A DNA stretch of 64,000 nucleotides from assembly GCF_046630445.1 (NCBI RefSeq), contig NC_092340.1, positions 23,696,001 through 23,760,000 on the forward strand, read 5' to 3'. The notes beneath the pieces were generated by a model. That model did no database searches. It was not told the DNA's origin and saw only the letters and a list, made by a program, of their open reading frames with translations. This stretch comes from Rutidosis leptorrhynchoides. Its lineage: Eukaryota > Streptophyta > Magnoliopsida > Asterales > Asteraceae. Positions within the stretch are counted from its first letter, which is position 1; each line of letters begins with the position of its first letter. Position numbers and translations under genes: made by a program. Shown here piece by piece: positions 37,744 to 50,027 of this stretch.

Positions 37744-40006
37744 GTGTGGGGAGATTCAAATGTTCTAAGAAAATGTTATCTAGAGTTAGTTGTTCTGTTC
37801 TCGTGTAGTTCCGAGAATGGAATCCGATTGGTCTTTTCCACTAGCAGACACTAAAGAACTAGTTTTCTCCCTCCATTCTGAATTTTTGTTTTGTAGGTTT
37901 TATATAAAATTAATATGTTTTTTTTAATTTAAGTTTTGTGTGAATTTTAAAAACAAAATTTACTTTAATTCATTAAGTTGAAAAAAATGATTTCTAAAAT
38001 TTGTCGTGAGTTTAAGACTAGGTCGTTGAGCCGAAATTACTTTACCCGAGGGTGGGGCGACAAATTTTGTTATCATTATTTTTAATTTTATTGATTTAAA
38101 GTATGCCAAAAATATTATACTTTATAAATTTTTGAAAAGTGGGGTTATAAACCAAACTTCAAAAATATATATATATATATGTTTGTATTTTATCTTATGT
38201 ACAAAACAGGGTAAAACAGCGCACTTTCAAAGACTGTCATGAAGTTCAGCAAAAGCTACTGATTTTGACAAGACGCAAAAAATCAAATGTGAAATAACAA
38301 TATGTTTGCAAACTCGGTATTTTTAATCACTTTTCTACGCTAATCACCCTCATAAATTTAAATTATAGTCTGATTTCATGCAAATGAGGGCATTGCATGA
38401 TCTTAAGTGTGGGGAAGGGTTATAAATTCTCTCAGGTTTATACTTGGTTTATTTGCCAAATTTTGTGAAAATTTGAAAAATTTTCAATTAACTGAAGTCA
38501 AAATCATGTTTATACATATTTATGAACGATAAAACTAGGTGTTAATGTCGAAATTATCGTTACCTCGAAAAGGGCATAAATTGAGAAACAACCTAAAACG
38601 CTTGAATTCATTTAAAATGGAATAAAGGAGAATAAAAAGGCAAAGAAAGAAACTAAGTGTGGGGAGAATGTACCAAGTTATTCAATTAAAAACTATCTAT
38701 CACATGTTTTTGTAAAGTTATTGCAGGTGCTTTTACTTTGGACTAAATTAACTGGTTTACCCGATTTACTGTAAGAAAGATGGATCTACACGATGAATCA
38801 ATTCCATCATTAAAAGGAAGTAAAGTCTTCCGAAAAAGAAACGCGCTTCTTGATTTAGGTCATGAAGTTGTCGTCCAGACCAGCTGTAGGTTGACGAAAA
38901 ATCTAGAAAAGTCATCTCTAAAATCAGCAGGAAATCCACGGACCTCAGCATCAAACAGGGTCGCCAAGTGGTCAGATTTATCCTAACCATGAGAAGGATT
39001 TATCTCGTACAATGGGGGGCACCGTGCAAATTAGCTGGATAAGACTAATGAATCAGATCCCCAGAAAAGGATAATCTCCTTAAAGATTAAAAATCAGCTT
39101 TTAAGACTGATATTACTCAATCCTTGAGATTGACCTTAAAGATTGAGAATTCAAACTCATGGAATTCGATGATATCTAAACTCGAGCTTGAACGAGAAAA
39201 TATTTTGATCAAAAATTACAAACCGATTTGTTTTCTGAAAAACCATTTTCAATGCGTTCATTACCATTGAACGTAAAATCCTAGGAATTCACCTGGATTT
39301 CATTAGGTCACCTGAACCAAATCGGGTGTCAACCGTAAGAACGGTGGTTGCATAGCATGGTCAGAGACAGGACCTTGTGCCAGACCGAAAAATCATAGGA
39401 TGATCTTTACTATTGCTCCTACCAAGGATAGTTCTAGCATCCGACACGTTTTTAGACCATGAACAAATGCATGTCATTAGACATTGCCTTAACAGTTTCT
39501 TGTTCATCGCTTTCCTTTACAACCGGACGGTAGTTTACCGAAAGGTAATATACGGAACAAGTAAACTGGATGTGTGCTTTCCGATACCGGGATAGCAGTG
39601 GATTACACGAACCTAAATGTTTTTAGCCAAAATATTGATCCACAAATATATTTTGCAACACCGATGGTGGGTCAAATCAGAAAACTTGTCTAGGGTAAAA
39701 TCTAGCTTGAATTTTTAAAAGATCAAATGTTTTCATAAAGATCCAATTTCCTAAAGGATCTACATTTTTATAGTCATGTGGGACTGTAAACCGCCTTTCA
39801 AATGTGCACTTTGCTTTGGAAACCGAAAGTAAATCGGCTATTTGATTGCAAGTGTCGTTGACCTAAACCCAAGGCAACTGTGGATGACACACCCACCTTT
39901 AACCATCATTACTGTCATTGTTTATACCGCTATATCAAAATCACTGATGTACAAAATGTGATGAATAAAAAAGTGATTCATGTATGTTTTTATTTCAAGT
40001 TCTGTA
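37744..40006 (+). other. Element E 3' non-coding region
   Basis: About 2.3 kb in the place where pol and the env-like region would sit in a full-length Athila. No RT, RNase H or integrase motif was found. It contains copies of 'aagtgtgggg' at 37742, 38405 and 38655, identical to the core of the terminal polypurine tract, with another inside the ORF at 37411. The 60-75 codon frames at 38766-38990 and 39413-39595 lack recognisable domains. Confidence 0.8.
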
Positions 40007-40044
40007 TTGCTTGAGGACAAGCAACGCTCAAGTGTGGGGATATT
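40007..40044 (+). other. Terminal hairpin and polypurine tract of element E
   Basis: TTGCTTG-AGGA-CAAGCAA is a perfect 7-bp stem with a 4-base loop (40007-40024). Six bases later 'aagtgtggggatatt' leads into the 3' LTR. The purine run primes plus-strand DNA; the hairpin is probably a structural signal next to it. Confidence 0.8.
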
Positions 40045-41909
40045 TGATAGTGTTCCAAATGAACATATATTTAGTAGCAATATCGTTCCAATATGTAAAG
40101 TTTTTTAATGTAATTTCCTTATTTTTAGTTGTAATAGTTAAATAAATAAGTGCGAAGACGAAAGACGCAAATCGCTCGAAAATGAAGATTTAAAGACAAA
40201 AACAAAGATTTGAAAGACCAAAACATCCAAAAAGCTCAAATGTACAAGATACAATTCAAAAGGTTCAATTTATTGATGAGAAACGTCTAAAAATGACAAG
40301 AGTACAAGTTACAAAACGCAAAGTACAAGATATTAAATTATACGAAAGGACGTTCGAAAATCCGAAACCAGGACATGAACCAACTCTCAACGCTCGACGC
40401 AACGGTGTAAAAATTACGAGTCAACTATGCACAAGAATAAAATATAATATTTAAATAAATCATAATAAGAATAATATTAAATAATAAAAAGTTGTTAATT
40501 GAGCATAGTTCAGGGGTCGTAAATGAAAATTCAATTTATAATTTCACCTATAAAACGAATGATATGTAACGATGAGAGGAGGAAGATTTTTTTTCGATCT
40601 CTTTTTTTTCTTCTATCTTTTTCTTATTTTTCTATCTATCAATATCAATATCTATATTCTATATCTCTATCATAATGTTAACTTAATAAGATATAACAAT
40701 AATCTTAATTTTAATTTTAAATTATGATAATAATAAGATTTATGATAGAGATCTTTTGAGTATGTAAGTCGAAATTCTGTCCGTGTAACGCTACGCTATT
40801 TTTAATCATTGTAAGTTATGTTCAACCTTTTTACATTAATGTCTCGTAGCTAAGTCGTTATTATGCTTATTTAAAACGAAGTACTCATGATGTTGGGCTA
40901 ATTACTAAAATTGGGTTATTGAACTTTGGACCATAATTAAGGTTTGGGCAAAAGACCGACACTTGTGGAAATTGGATTATTGACTATTAATAGATGGGGG
41001 GTATTGTCTAATTGAGTGACAACTCATTGGAGTCTGTCGAACCTATCTTCAAATTAATTATCCTAATAATTAATAATGATTATGGTTGTCCTATTTAGTG
41101 ACGTTCATATGGAATCTGTTATAATCATTTAATTAATCAATTGGGTTGGGTAATTGATTATTCATTCTGATCAAGTGGATGAATTAATATTCATAAACTA
41201 ATTAAAACAGGGGTGGATTACATACAGTGATAACTGGTGTAATTATTGACAGAAGTGATAACTGCGTCACAGTTTAAATCCTTAATCAGTTGGAATATTT
41301 GACTTCGGGTATAAGGGTAATTTGACGAGGATACTCGCACTTTATATTTATGACCGATGGACTATTATGGACAAAAACCAGATAGATGTATCAAATAAAC
41401 CAGGACAAAGGACAATTAACCCATGGTAATAAATTAAAATCAACACGTCAAACATCATGATTACGGAAGTTTAAATAAGCATAATTCTTTTATTATATTT
41501 CTCATCGTATCTTTATTTACTGTCATTTTATTACTCGCAATTTTATTTTCTGTCATTTTATTTATCGCAATTTATTTTACGCACTTTAATTTTTGTCATT
41601 TATTTTTACGCTTAAAATCGACAAACCGGTCATTAAACGGTAAAACCCCCATTTTATAATAATACTACTACTTATTTATATATATATTTTTACAAATAAA
41701 CTTAATAATATAGCGTTAACTTCACCAGCTCCCTGTGGAACGAACCGGACTTACTAAAAACTACACTACTCTACGATTAGGTACACTGCCTATAGTGTTG
41801 TAGCAAGGTTTAGGTATATCCCATCCGTAAATTAATAAAACTTGTGTCATATTTTGTAGTATTTCCTAGTAAAAATAATACTATTTCGTACCCTCACGCT
41901 ACATCATCA
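40045..41909 (+). mobile_element. Element E 3' LTR
   Basis: 1865 bp, same as the 5' LTR in every stretch compared. Followed by gtacg. Confidence 0.95.
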
Positions 41910-41916
41910 GTACGAA

Positions 41917-42098
41917 ATGGATCCTTCAACTAGCTTCAGTTCCTCGGATTCCGACAGCTATTCTGATATGGATTTCCACACGAGCTCCGACTGCAGTATA
42001 ACCGGAATGGATTAACTAATTAGTCATCTTCAGTTCTGGATGAATTGGGGATGAGTTCGTAGTCGACTTAATCAACGGAAACGAGAAGAAGGCAATTC
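41917..42098 (+). pseudogene. Element D ORF1, first part, broken
   Basis: Homologue of B ORF1: Ser/Asp-rich start, then 'SSDCSITGMD', a TAA where B has Gln, 'LISHLQFWMNWG' and a TGA where B has Trp. Cut by G after the aattc duplication (42094-42098). E sits immediately upstream of the start codon. Confidence 0.75.
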
Positions 42099-42540
42099 TA
42101 TAACAAACCTCACTTTTCGACTTCTAAATTTACTGAATTAACCCTAGGGTTATCTGCCTGACTATATGTATTAAGGGTTGTTATATACAATTAAATATTG
42201 ACCGAATATTAATTTTTAGTCAACAACGTACGCTTAAATAAATAATATATTATTAATTTATATAATTTGACATAATTTAACTAAGTATATAAACTTTGTA
42301 ACACTTTTATTATTTAGTTAATATATTATATATTTAACTATATAATAAATCCAATTATATATAAATGTAATAATATTTACAAACTTACTAAAACTATAGT
42401 TTAATAATTAAAATCATAATTATTATTAAAAATACAAAATACCGAATTATTTATTATTTTTATGCAAAATTGGTATTTATTAATTAAATAAAAAAAATAT
42501 TGAAAAATATTCTAGGAAAAGTACTAAATTAATTTGTTTA

Positions 42541-42623
<83 letters not shown>

Positions 42624-42830
42624 CCTTAAAATAAACGAATTTTAAAAAAAATAAAATAAATAAATTACTTTTAAATTAAAAATTATAATGGAAAACTACT
42701 TTTATTATTTTATTTTGTGCATTATCCCATGACCTAACATTTAATACTTTTGAATTTTAAAATCCCATTAAAAATTAAAATATTTCTTTTTCTTTTAATT
42801 ATTTTTTTCTTTTTACCTAATTTTTTCAAG

Positions 42831-42838
42831 TATAAATA
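42831..42838 (+). promoter_or_regulatory. TATA box of element G LTR
   Basis: TATAAATA followed at about 30 nt by 'ctcacaccaaaatttctctc', a plant-like 5' leader. Same site at 50740-50747 in the 3' LTR. Confidence 0.65.
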
Positions 42839-42904
42839 CCTCTCATTTCTCATTCAAACTCACACCAAAATTTCTCTCATTCTCTCTTTGAAAAATTACT
42901 ACTA

Positions 42905-42912
42905 GTAAGTAT
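42905..42912 (+). promoter_or_regulatory. Possible 5' splice donor in G LTR leader
   Basis: 'ctagtaagtatt' fits a plant donor (GTAAGT), about 45 nt after the predicted transcription start. Possible acceptors lie just before the two gag start codons (AG at 44557-44558 and 45552-45553). Confidence 0.35.
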
Positions 42913-44047
42913 TCTTTTCTTACTTTTTACTATTTACTATTTACTTCGGTTTATTTTTTTTACCGAAACATGTAAATAATGTTATAAATTATATGCAATT
43001 AAAATTAAAATAAATAACATGTTATAATTAGTAATATATGTTACTAAAAATTATAAAAGTATTTTTATGAATTAATATATAGGAATTATAATTAAAATTG
43101 AATTAATGAATATATATGTATATAAGCACCTAACGTGAAGGTTATAATTAAAGATAGCGTACAAAGACTACAAACATCACTGCTACTTGTGGCCTAGGGT
43201 GATCCTTGTTACCATTATGGGACGCTTGTGGATCTCGAATGCCAAGACTTAGATTCTGGTCAAGAGATCATGGGCGCTCGGTAACAATAGATCATTCGAA
43301 TGACTTGCATGTTAGCAACAAAGTTTGGGCGAGATTGTACAACATCTTTGTTAAGAATTATAACCCGAACATTCTTAAACTAGAAGCTTATTATAAGTGG
43401 AAGCTTTTCATAAATAGTAGGTTTCCAAAAATAGAAACTTTTGAGAAATAGGAACTTTTCTCGAAAACCTTCACTGTCAATATAGTTGCTATATTAATAA
43501 ACATACTTTATGTCAAGTTAGATATTAACTAATCAAACGTTATACCTGTAGGTTGATATCCAGATCACTTACTTGCTTTACTTTTCTTCTTGCGTGGAAT
43601 ACTTCAACTGCAATTTAAAGTGAATTTCATAGCCCCGTTTTTACATTTTATGTTTTTACATTGGGGTGAGACACATGCTTTATTTTAAGTGCTTTGACAT
43701 GCTAGACACAAGTACAAACTTATTATGCGACCCACATGAGTATTTTATTATGTTCACTTGAAACATACAAATCCCTGCTTTGTAATATCATTAATTGCTA
43801 GATGAATTAAAGTGTCAAATGGAATTATTATAGAAAGCGCTATTGGGAGTAACGTCCCGCACTGTGGACCTCAGGTCAATTGGTGATATAATAATGATCT
43901 CGACAATTACATATGTATTGTTACGGGGTAAAATCGTTTAGTTTTGATATTATACGCTCATGGTATACTTTTGATATACATGATATATCGACTTTATTTA
44001 AATCTTGTGGTCTAACAAACTTACTCAAAATTAAACCTATGTTATTC

Positions 44048-44066
44048 ACTCAACCTCGTGTTGAGT
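44048..44066 (+). other. Conserved LTR hairpin (G version)
   Basis: ACTCAAC-CTCGT-GTTGAGT, a perfect 7-bp stem, followed by 'taagcatgtttgtcccagg'. It holds the place of CAACC/GGTTG in the other LTRs. The 3' LTR copy (51974-51992) has one stem mismatch. Confidence 0.55.
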
Positions 44067-44347
44067 TTTTAAGCATGTTTGTCCCAGGTAATTAGAAGCT
44101 GTTGATGTGCTGCTTTGATGATGATTGCTTGCTATGCTTGGAGTCTTCATGCATTACTTATCATTCCATTTAAAAACATTTAATGCTTTGTTCATTCAAT
44201 AAAATGTAATTACTATTTATCTTCCGCTGCAAAAACTCAATAAAAGCTATATAAAACGTCTCATATAGAGTCGTTCTCGTTATACAATTGCTTGATTTGA
44301 TATAATTAGTCACAAATACCCCCGTCCCTATTTGGGGGTGTGACAGA

Positions 44348-44364
44348 TTGGTATCAGAGCAGGT
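44348..44364 (+). other. Primer-binding site of element G (initiator tRNA-Met)
   Basis: 'ttggtatcagagcaggt' follows the 5' LTR after 2 nt. Confidence 0.9.
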
Positions 44365-44562
44365 TGTTATAGAGAACCAGAATTGCATTTTATGTGTGCC
44401 TTATGTGTTAGCTAGGGTGCCTTAGCAATCTTTAGGACTATAGCCTTTCCTGCTTTAATTTTAATTGTCTATTCCTTATTATCTTGCTATCTGTTATCTA
44501 TACTTTTACTTCTTGCCGTACGTCTTCTTTAGAACGCTAACCTTATTGTGTTTCGAAGAAAC

Positions 44563-45309
44563 ATGGTTCACGGTGAATCAAGGAACGCAATTCCAAACTT
44601 CACCTTGACATCTCCCCAATTCCAACAACTGCTGGCTGTAGAACGAAGCAATGGCAACAATAGCGCACCACGAAATCTTCCGACTATTTATTCATATCAG
44701 AATTTCATGAACTACTAGCTCCCTACATACAAGGGTATTGAAAGACTTGAGTTTGGGAACATGGAAATGGTAGATGCTGATCTCATAAACTACACCAACC
44801 GATTCCAAGAATTTGCTTTCATGAATCCTCACATGACTACTCCTGAGTATCTAGGGATCCAACACTACATCAATGGGTTACCTGATGGCCTTCGAAGGGG
44901 CTTCGCCGTATTAAACCCAAGGACCATACAAGAAGCCATTTGTATGGCAAACCAGCTAATTAACAAACCTGGAAGGAAAGGAGATTCTAAAAAAAAGTGG
45001 GAAGAGATAGAGCAAAAAGACTCTAAGGGTTAACCCGACAAACACTATAAAGGAACCATTCCTTGTTGCCAAAGGTGTGAGAAACATCACTTTGGGAGAT
45101 GTAACACTGTGTGCTCCAAATGTATGAAGGTGGGTCACATAGTCAAAAATTGTAGAGTTACGATTCCCTCAACTCAAACTTCTGCAATCAAAGCTAATGC
45201 AACCATTCCTACTTGCAATATATGTGGAGGAGTAGGCCACCACAAGCATTAATACCCGAATGGGAAAAAGGATCAACACAAACCCTCCATTTTAAAGAAG
45301 GACTGATAA
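44563..45309 (+). pseudogene. Element G first gag copy, internally deleted
   Basis: A second, diverged gag upstream of the main one. It opens 'MVHGESRNAIPNFTLTSPQF', aligned with the start of gag 2. It has TAG at 44716-44718, then 'YKGIE', and jumps to the C-terminal capsid part ('INYTNRFQEFAF', 'YINGLPDGLRRGF'), so the middle of the capsid, with the usual Trp-Trp motif, is missing. After a stop at 45031-45033 the frame continues with CCHC-like knuckles 'CSKCMKVGHIVKNC' and a broken 'CNICGGVGHHKH'. It is probably a duplication that decayed, not a functional gene. Confidence 0.75.
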
Positions 45310-45557
45310 TCCTCAGGATTTTCGTTTCGTCCATTATGTCTATTTCATTTATGTAAAGGCATTGCCTACCGTACTTCTCATTTCCTTTGTGTAATAAGGA
45401 TGATTTATCCATTCGTTGTTAATAACAAGTTAAGTGGTTATATATATTGACTTATCTTACCTTAGCCATATGTGCGTGATTATGTGATTATTATTACAAA
45501 TTATATTTATTGCACCATAACTCTTCAACTAATACTGTAATTATGTATTGAAGAACA

Positions 45558-47402
45558 ATGGCTGGAGGACGACAACCAAATGACAACACCAACACTCCTA
45601 ACGTTACTCTCACAAATGAACAATTTCAACAACTCCTTACTGCTGCTCAAGGCAGCAACAATAATCAAAACAACAACAACGGAAACCGAAACTCTCTGAA
45701 CTCATGCTCACATAAAGAATTTATGAGTTGTAAGCCACCAAGCTATAAAGGAACCGAAGGACCAATTGAACTAAACCATTGGTTCGAAAAGATGGAATCT
45801 GTGTTTCGTCTGTGTAACTGTGGTGAAGCTGATAAGGTCAAGTATGCTACTGGAACTCTATCTGGTGGAGCTTTAACTTGGTGGTCTGTATATGCTGGTA
45901 CAGTAGGATGGACTGCTGCTTTAGCCATACCCTGGGAAACATTAAAAACCATGCTGGCTGGCAAGTATTGTCCCAGGAATCAAGTCCAAAAATGTGAAGT
46001 CGAATTCTGGGAGTTAAGAATGAAAAATCTTGAAGTTGAGGAATACAACAATTGATTTCTGGAGCTAGCTGCTTTATGCCCTAGTATGGTTACTCCTGAG
46101 AGTAAGAAGATTGAAAAGTATATCATCGGTGTTCCTCCTCAGATTTAGGGGAATGTTATAGCTGTTGGTAAAGAAACCATTGAGGCTACGATGCTGATGA
46201 CTCAAAATCTGGTTATGGCTGCTAGAAGAAATGCCAAGGAAAAACAAAACGAAGTGAAGACTACTGATAACAAAAAAAAGTTTGAGCCTACTCAAGGTTC
46301 AGGTCAGAATTCAAACAAGAAAGTTGGCGATACTACAACAGGTGGTTATGCTGGTAAACTTTCCTACTGCTCCAGATGTGAAAAACATCACAATGAGAAG
46401 TGTAATATTCAATGTGGAAACTGTAAGAAGATGGGTCACCTGAGCAAAAATTGTAAACTTCCTGCTGTTATAACATATAATCCTGCAACTAAAGACAAGC
46501 CCTTTGTTCCTACTTGCTATTCTTGTGGTGAAATAGGACATACAAAACCCAATTGTCCTAAGAAGGAGGATATCACTAAGAATGTAGATGCTGGCAAGGC
46601 TAAAGGCCGAGCATTCATCATGACTGCTAAAGAAGCTAGGGATGACGAGGATGTCATCACTGGTACGTTTCTTGTCAACAACTGCTATGCTTCTGTTTTA
46701 TTCGATACTGGTGCTGATAGAAGTTATGTGTCTACTAAATTTTGTGCCTTATTTGACGAGGAACCCCAAACCTTAGACACTAAGTGTCTTGTAGAAATGG
46801 CCAACGGTAAATTTGTAAAAGTTGATCGGATCTACAAGAAATGTAATCTGACTCTAGGCAATAAAACCTTCAAGGTTGACTTATTGCCTGTTGAACTAGG
46901 ATGCTTTGATGTAGTCTTAGGGATGGATTGGTTATCCCCGATGAAAGTGGGTATCCAGTGTTTTGATAAGACAATTAATATTCCTCTCGAAACTAGTGAA
47001 ATTCTTGTTATCCAAGGAGATAAGAGTGGTTCCAAACTTAATCTTATCTCATGCATCAAAACCCGAAAGTACTTTATGAAAGGATGTCAAGCCATTTTGG
47101 CTCACATAAAGGAAGTCAAGCCAGATGAACGGCGTATTGAAGACGTTCCTGTTGTTAAAGACTTTCCTGAAGTTTTTCCTGATGAACTCCCTGGTCTTCC
47201 ACCACAAAGACAAGTTGAGTTTCAAATCAATTTGATCCCTGGTGCTGCACCTATTGCAAAGGCACCATACTGGCTAGCTCCATCAGAAATGAAAGAGCTA
47301 TCTATGCAACTACAAGAGCTTCTAGAGAAAGGATTCATTCGTCCTAGCTCATCACGTGGGGAGCACCTATATTGTTCGTCAAAAAGAAAGATGGTTCAAT
47401 GA
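45558..47402 (+). pseudogene. Element G main gag and protease, broken
   Basis: Starts 'MAGGRQPNDN'. The capsid includes 'YKGTEGPIELNHWFEKMESV' and 'GALTWWSVY'. TGA at 46053-46055 and TAG at 46146-46148 interrupt it. Knuckles 'CGNCKKMGHLSKNC' and 'CYSCGEIGHTKPNC' are intact. The protease has the active site 'FDTGADRSYVS' and 'VVLGMDWLSP'. The frame runs into the start of RT ('[16 protein letters not shown]', '[12 protein letters not shown]') and is lost through a one-base deletion near 47357. Confidence 0.9.
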
Positions 47403-48700
47403 GGATGTGTATCGACTACCGCGAACTAAACAAGTTGACCGTCAAGAATAGTTATCCTCTTCCTAGAATCGATGACTTGTTTGATCAGTTACAAGGATCA
47501 AGCATCTATTCCAAGATCGACCTGAGATCTGGATATCATCAATTTAAAGTTAAGGAATCCAATGTTTCCAAGACTGCCTTCCGGACTCGTTATGGACATT
47601 ACGAATTTTTGGTAATGCCCTTTGGGTTAACTAACGCTCCTGCTGTGTTCATGGATCTCATGAACCGTGTATGCAAGCCTTATCTCGATAAGTTTGTGAT
47701 TGTTTTCATCGACGATATTCTCATCTACTCTAAGAGTGAGAAAGAACACGAACAACACCTCCGACAAATTCCGGAGTTATTAAAGAAGGAACAGTTGTAT
47801 GCTAAGTTCTCCAAGTGTGAGTTTTGGTTAAAGACTATTCAGTTTTTGGGGCATGTAGTTGACAGTAATGGAATACATGTCGACCCCGCGAAGATCTCGG
47901 CTATTTAGAACTGGGAAACACCTAAGAACGCGAAACACATTCGTCAGTTCCTAGGACTTGCCAGTTACTATCGGAGATTTATCAAAGATTTCTCCATTCT
48001 TGCCAAACCACTCACCAAGTTGACTCATAAGGATAAGAAGTTTGAGTGGTCTATTGAACAGGAATATGCGTTTTAGACCCTGAAAGAAAAGTTGACTACC
48101 ACTCCAATCTTATCACTACCCGACAGAACTGAAGACTTCGTAGTCTTTTGTGATGCTTCAAACCAAGGTTTTGGATGTGTGTTAATGCAACGCCAGAAAG
48201 TCATTGCATATGCATCCAGACAATTAAAGAAACATGAGAAGAACTATACTACCCATGACTTGGAACTAGGAGCTGTAGTATTCACATTAAAGATATGACA
48301 ACACTATCTTTATGGAATAAAATTCACCATATTCACCGATCATAAGAGTCTCCAGTACATCTTTGATCAAAAGTAACTGAACATGAGACAAAGACGTTGA
48401 GTTGAATTACTAAATGACTACAACTGTGAACTCAAGTACCATCCTGGTAAGGCAAATGTTGTTGCTGATGCACTCACTCGAAAGGATCGAGTCAAGCCTA
48501 TCCGAGTGCGAGCTTTGAATATGATCATTCAAAAAATCTGAAAGCTAAAATTCGGGAAGCACAACAAGAAGCTATAAAGTAAGAAAATATCAGACATGAA
48601 GGACCTTCAGGATTTGAAAACCAATTACAAATCAAGGAGAATAGAACACGGTAATACAACAACCGTATCTGGGTTCCTCAATTCAGAAATCTGCGAAAGC
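47372..48700 (+). pseudogene. Element G reverse transcriptase and RNase H, broken
   Basis: RT motifs '[20 protein letters not shown]', '[14 protein letters not shown]' and '[13 protein letters not shown]' are intact. TAG at 47906-47908 and 48074-48076 follow. RNase H keeps '[19 protein letters not shown]' and '[13 protein letters not shown]' with TGA at 48296-48298, where relatives have Trp. 'TDHKSLQYIF' and '[12 protein letters not shown]' follow with more stops. The stretch 48530-48700 is frame-shifted linker to integrase. Confidence 0.9.
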
Positions 48701-48705
48701 TAGTC

Positions 48706-49236
48706 TTGGATGAAGCACATAAGACTAGATATTCTATTCACCCAGGCTCCAGTAAGATGTATCACGATGTGAAAGAATTTTATTGGTGGCCTAATCTGAA
48801 ATCTGATATTGCTGAATATGTGAACAAGTGTCTTACTTGTTTAAAAGTTAAGGCCGAGCAACAAAAGCCTTCTGGTTTACTGCAACAACCGGATATTCTG
48901 CAGTGGAAGTGGGAATGTATCACTATGGACTTTATTACTAAATTGCCCAAGACATCTAGTGGCAATGATACTATATGGGTCTTAGTAGATCGTCTTACTA
49001 AATTTGCTCATTTCTTACCGATCAAGGAGACCGATAAGATGGAGAAATTGTCACAACTGTATATCAAAGAAATTGTCTCTCGTCATGGTGTTCCTATATC
49101 AATCATATCCGATCGCGACAGTAGATTCACTTCCAGATTCTGGAAATCCTTACAAACTGCTCTTGGAACTCAACTCGACATGAGTACTGCTTATCATCCG
49201 CAAACCGATGGTTAAAGTGAACGAACCATTCAAACG
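48706..49236 (+). pseudogene. Element G integrase, N-terminal and core part
   Basis: The HHCC zinc finger is seen as '[17 protein letters not shown]' and '[16 protein letters not shown]'. The catalytic core has the Asp of '[10 protein letters not shown]' and the second Asp of '[13 protein letters not shown]'. A stop follows 'YHPQTDG' at about 49213-49215, where relatives have Gln. Confidence 0.9.
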
Positions 49237-49991
49237 TTGGAAGATATGCTTCGCGCTTGTGTTATCGACTTCGGCAAAGGCTGGGATAGACATTTGCCTT
49301 TGGTTAAATTCTCTTACAATAATAGTTACCACTCAAGTATTAAGGCTGCACCTTTTGAGGCCTTATACGGACGGAAATGTAGATTTCCACTGTGCTGGGA
49401 TGAATTAGAGGACAGACAGTTAACCGGTCCTGAAATCATACATGAGACAACCGAAAAGATAGTTCAGATTAAGAAACGAATAGAAACTGCCCGCAGCCGA
49501 CAGATAGCTATGCTAATAAAGGTCGGAAAGATTTGGAATTTCAAGTTGGAGACAAAGTCATGTTGAAAGTATCCCCTTGGAAAGGCGTCGTTCGTTTTGG
49601 TAAACGGAGCAAACTAAATCCACATTTTGTTGGACCGTTCAAGATTACTGAAAGAATCAGACCCATGGCTTATCGATTAGAATTACCTGCTGAACTTAGC
49701 AGCGTACACGACGTATTTCATGTCTCAAATCTTAAAAAGTGTCTCGCTGATGACACTCTCGTTATTCCTTTGGATGAAATTCACATTGATGATAAAATGC
49801 ACTTCATAGACGAACCCGTAAAAGTCATGGACCGATCTGTTAAACGCTTGAAACAAAGCACCATACCTATTGTTAAGATCCATTGGAATTCACGACGTGG
49901 CCCCGAGTATACCTGGGAACGTGAAGACCAAATGAAACAGAAATATCCCCATCTCTTCTCAACCGCTGATGCATCTGAGAAGTCTACCTAA
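49237..49991 (+). pseudogene. Element G integrase C-terminal part and chromodomain
   Basis: Begins '[20 protein letters not shown]' with the catalytic Glu of DDE. A frameshift near 49500-49535 separates it from the C-terminal domain ('[20 protein letters not shown]', 'GPFKI'). The chromodomain near the end has 'DEPVKVMDRSVKRLKQS' and '[17 protein letters not shown]'. The stop lies 36 bp before the 3' LTR. Confidence 0.9.
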
Positions 49992-50010
49992 AACTTCGAG
50001 ACGAAGTTTT

Positions 50011-50027
50011 TATTAACGGGGAGGTAC
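50011..50027 (+). other. Polypurine tract of element G
   Basis: 'tattaacggggaggtac' directly before the 3' LTR; one step from the 'ttaacgggtaggtac' of B and F. Confidence 0.75.

Larger units (their letters stand above)
31778..41909 (+). mobile_element. Element E: non-autonomous Athila/Tat-like element with gag-protease only
   Basis: LTRs 31778-33642 and 40045-41909 are both 1865 bp and I found no difference between them, so insertion is very recent. TSD gtacg at 31773-31777 and 41910-41914. Primer site for tRNA-Asp, one intact gag-protease ORF, then 2.3 kb without RT, RNase H or integrase, then a terminal hairpin and polypurine tract. An element with intact Gag and protease but no pol must use reverse transcriptase and integrase from a full-length relative. 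Confidence 0.93.
42099..44345 (+). mobile_element. Element G 5' LTR
   Basis: Contains a (TA)n tract (42546-42620), a TATA box, a possible splice donor and the hairpin at 44048-44066. A frame at 43206-43451 is shared with the other LTR (51152-51376) apart from a one-base difference near its start; its protein is not recognised. Confidence 0.92.

Noticed and set aside
38766..38990. Env-like or RT remnant in E 3' region
   Set aside because: Short frames on both strands without recognisable motifs; could not be supported.
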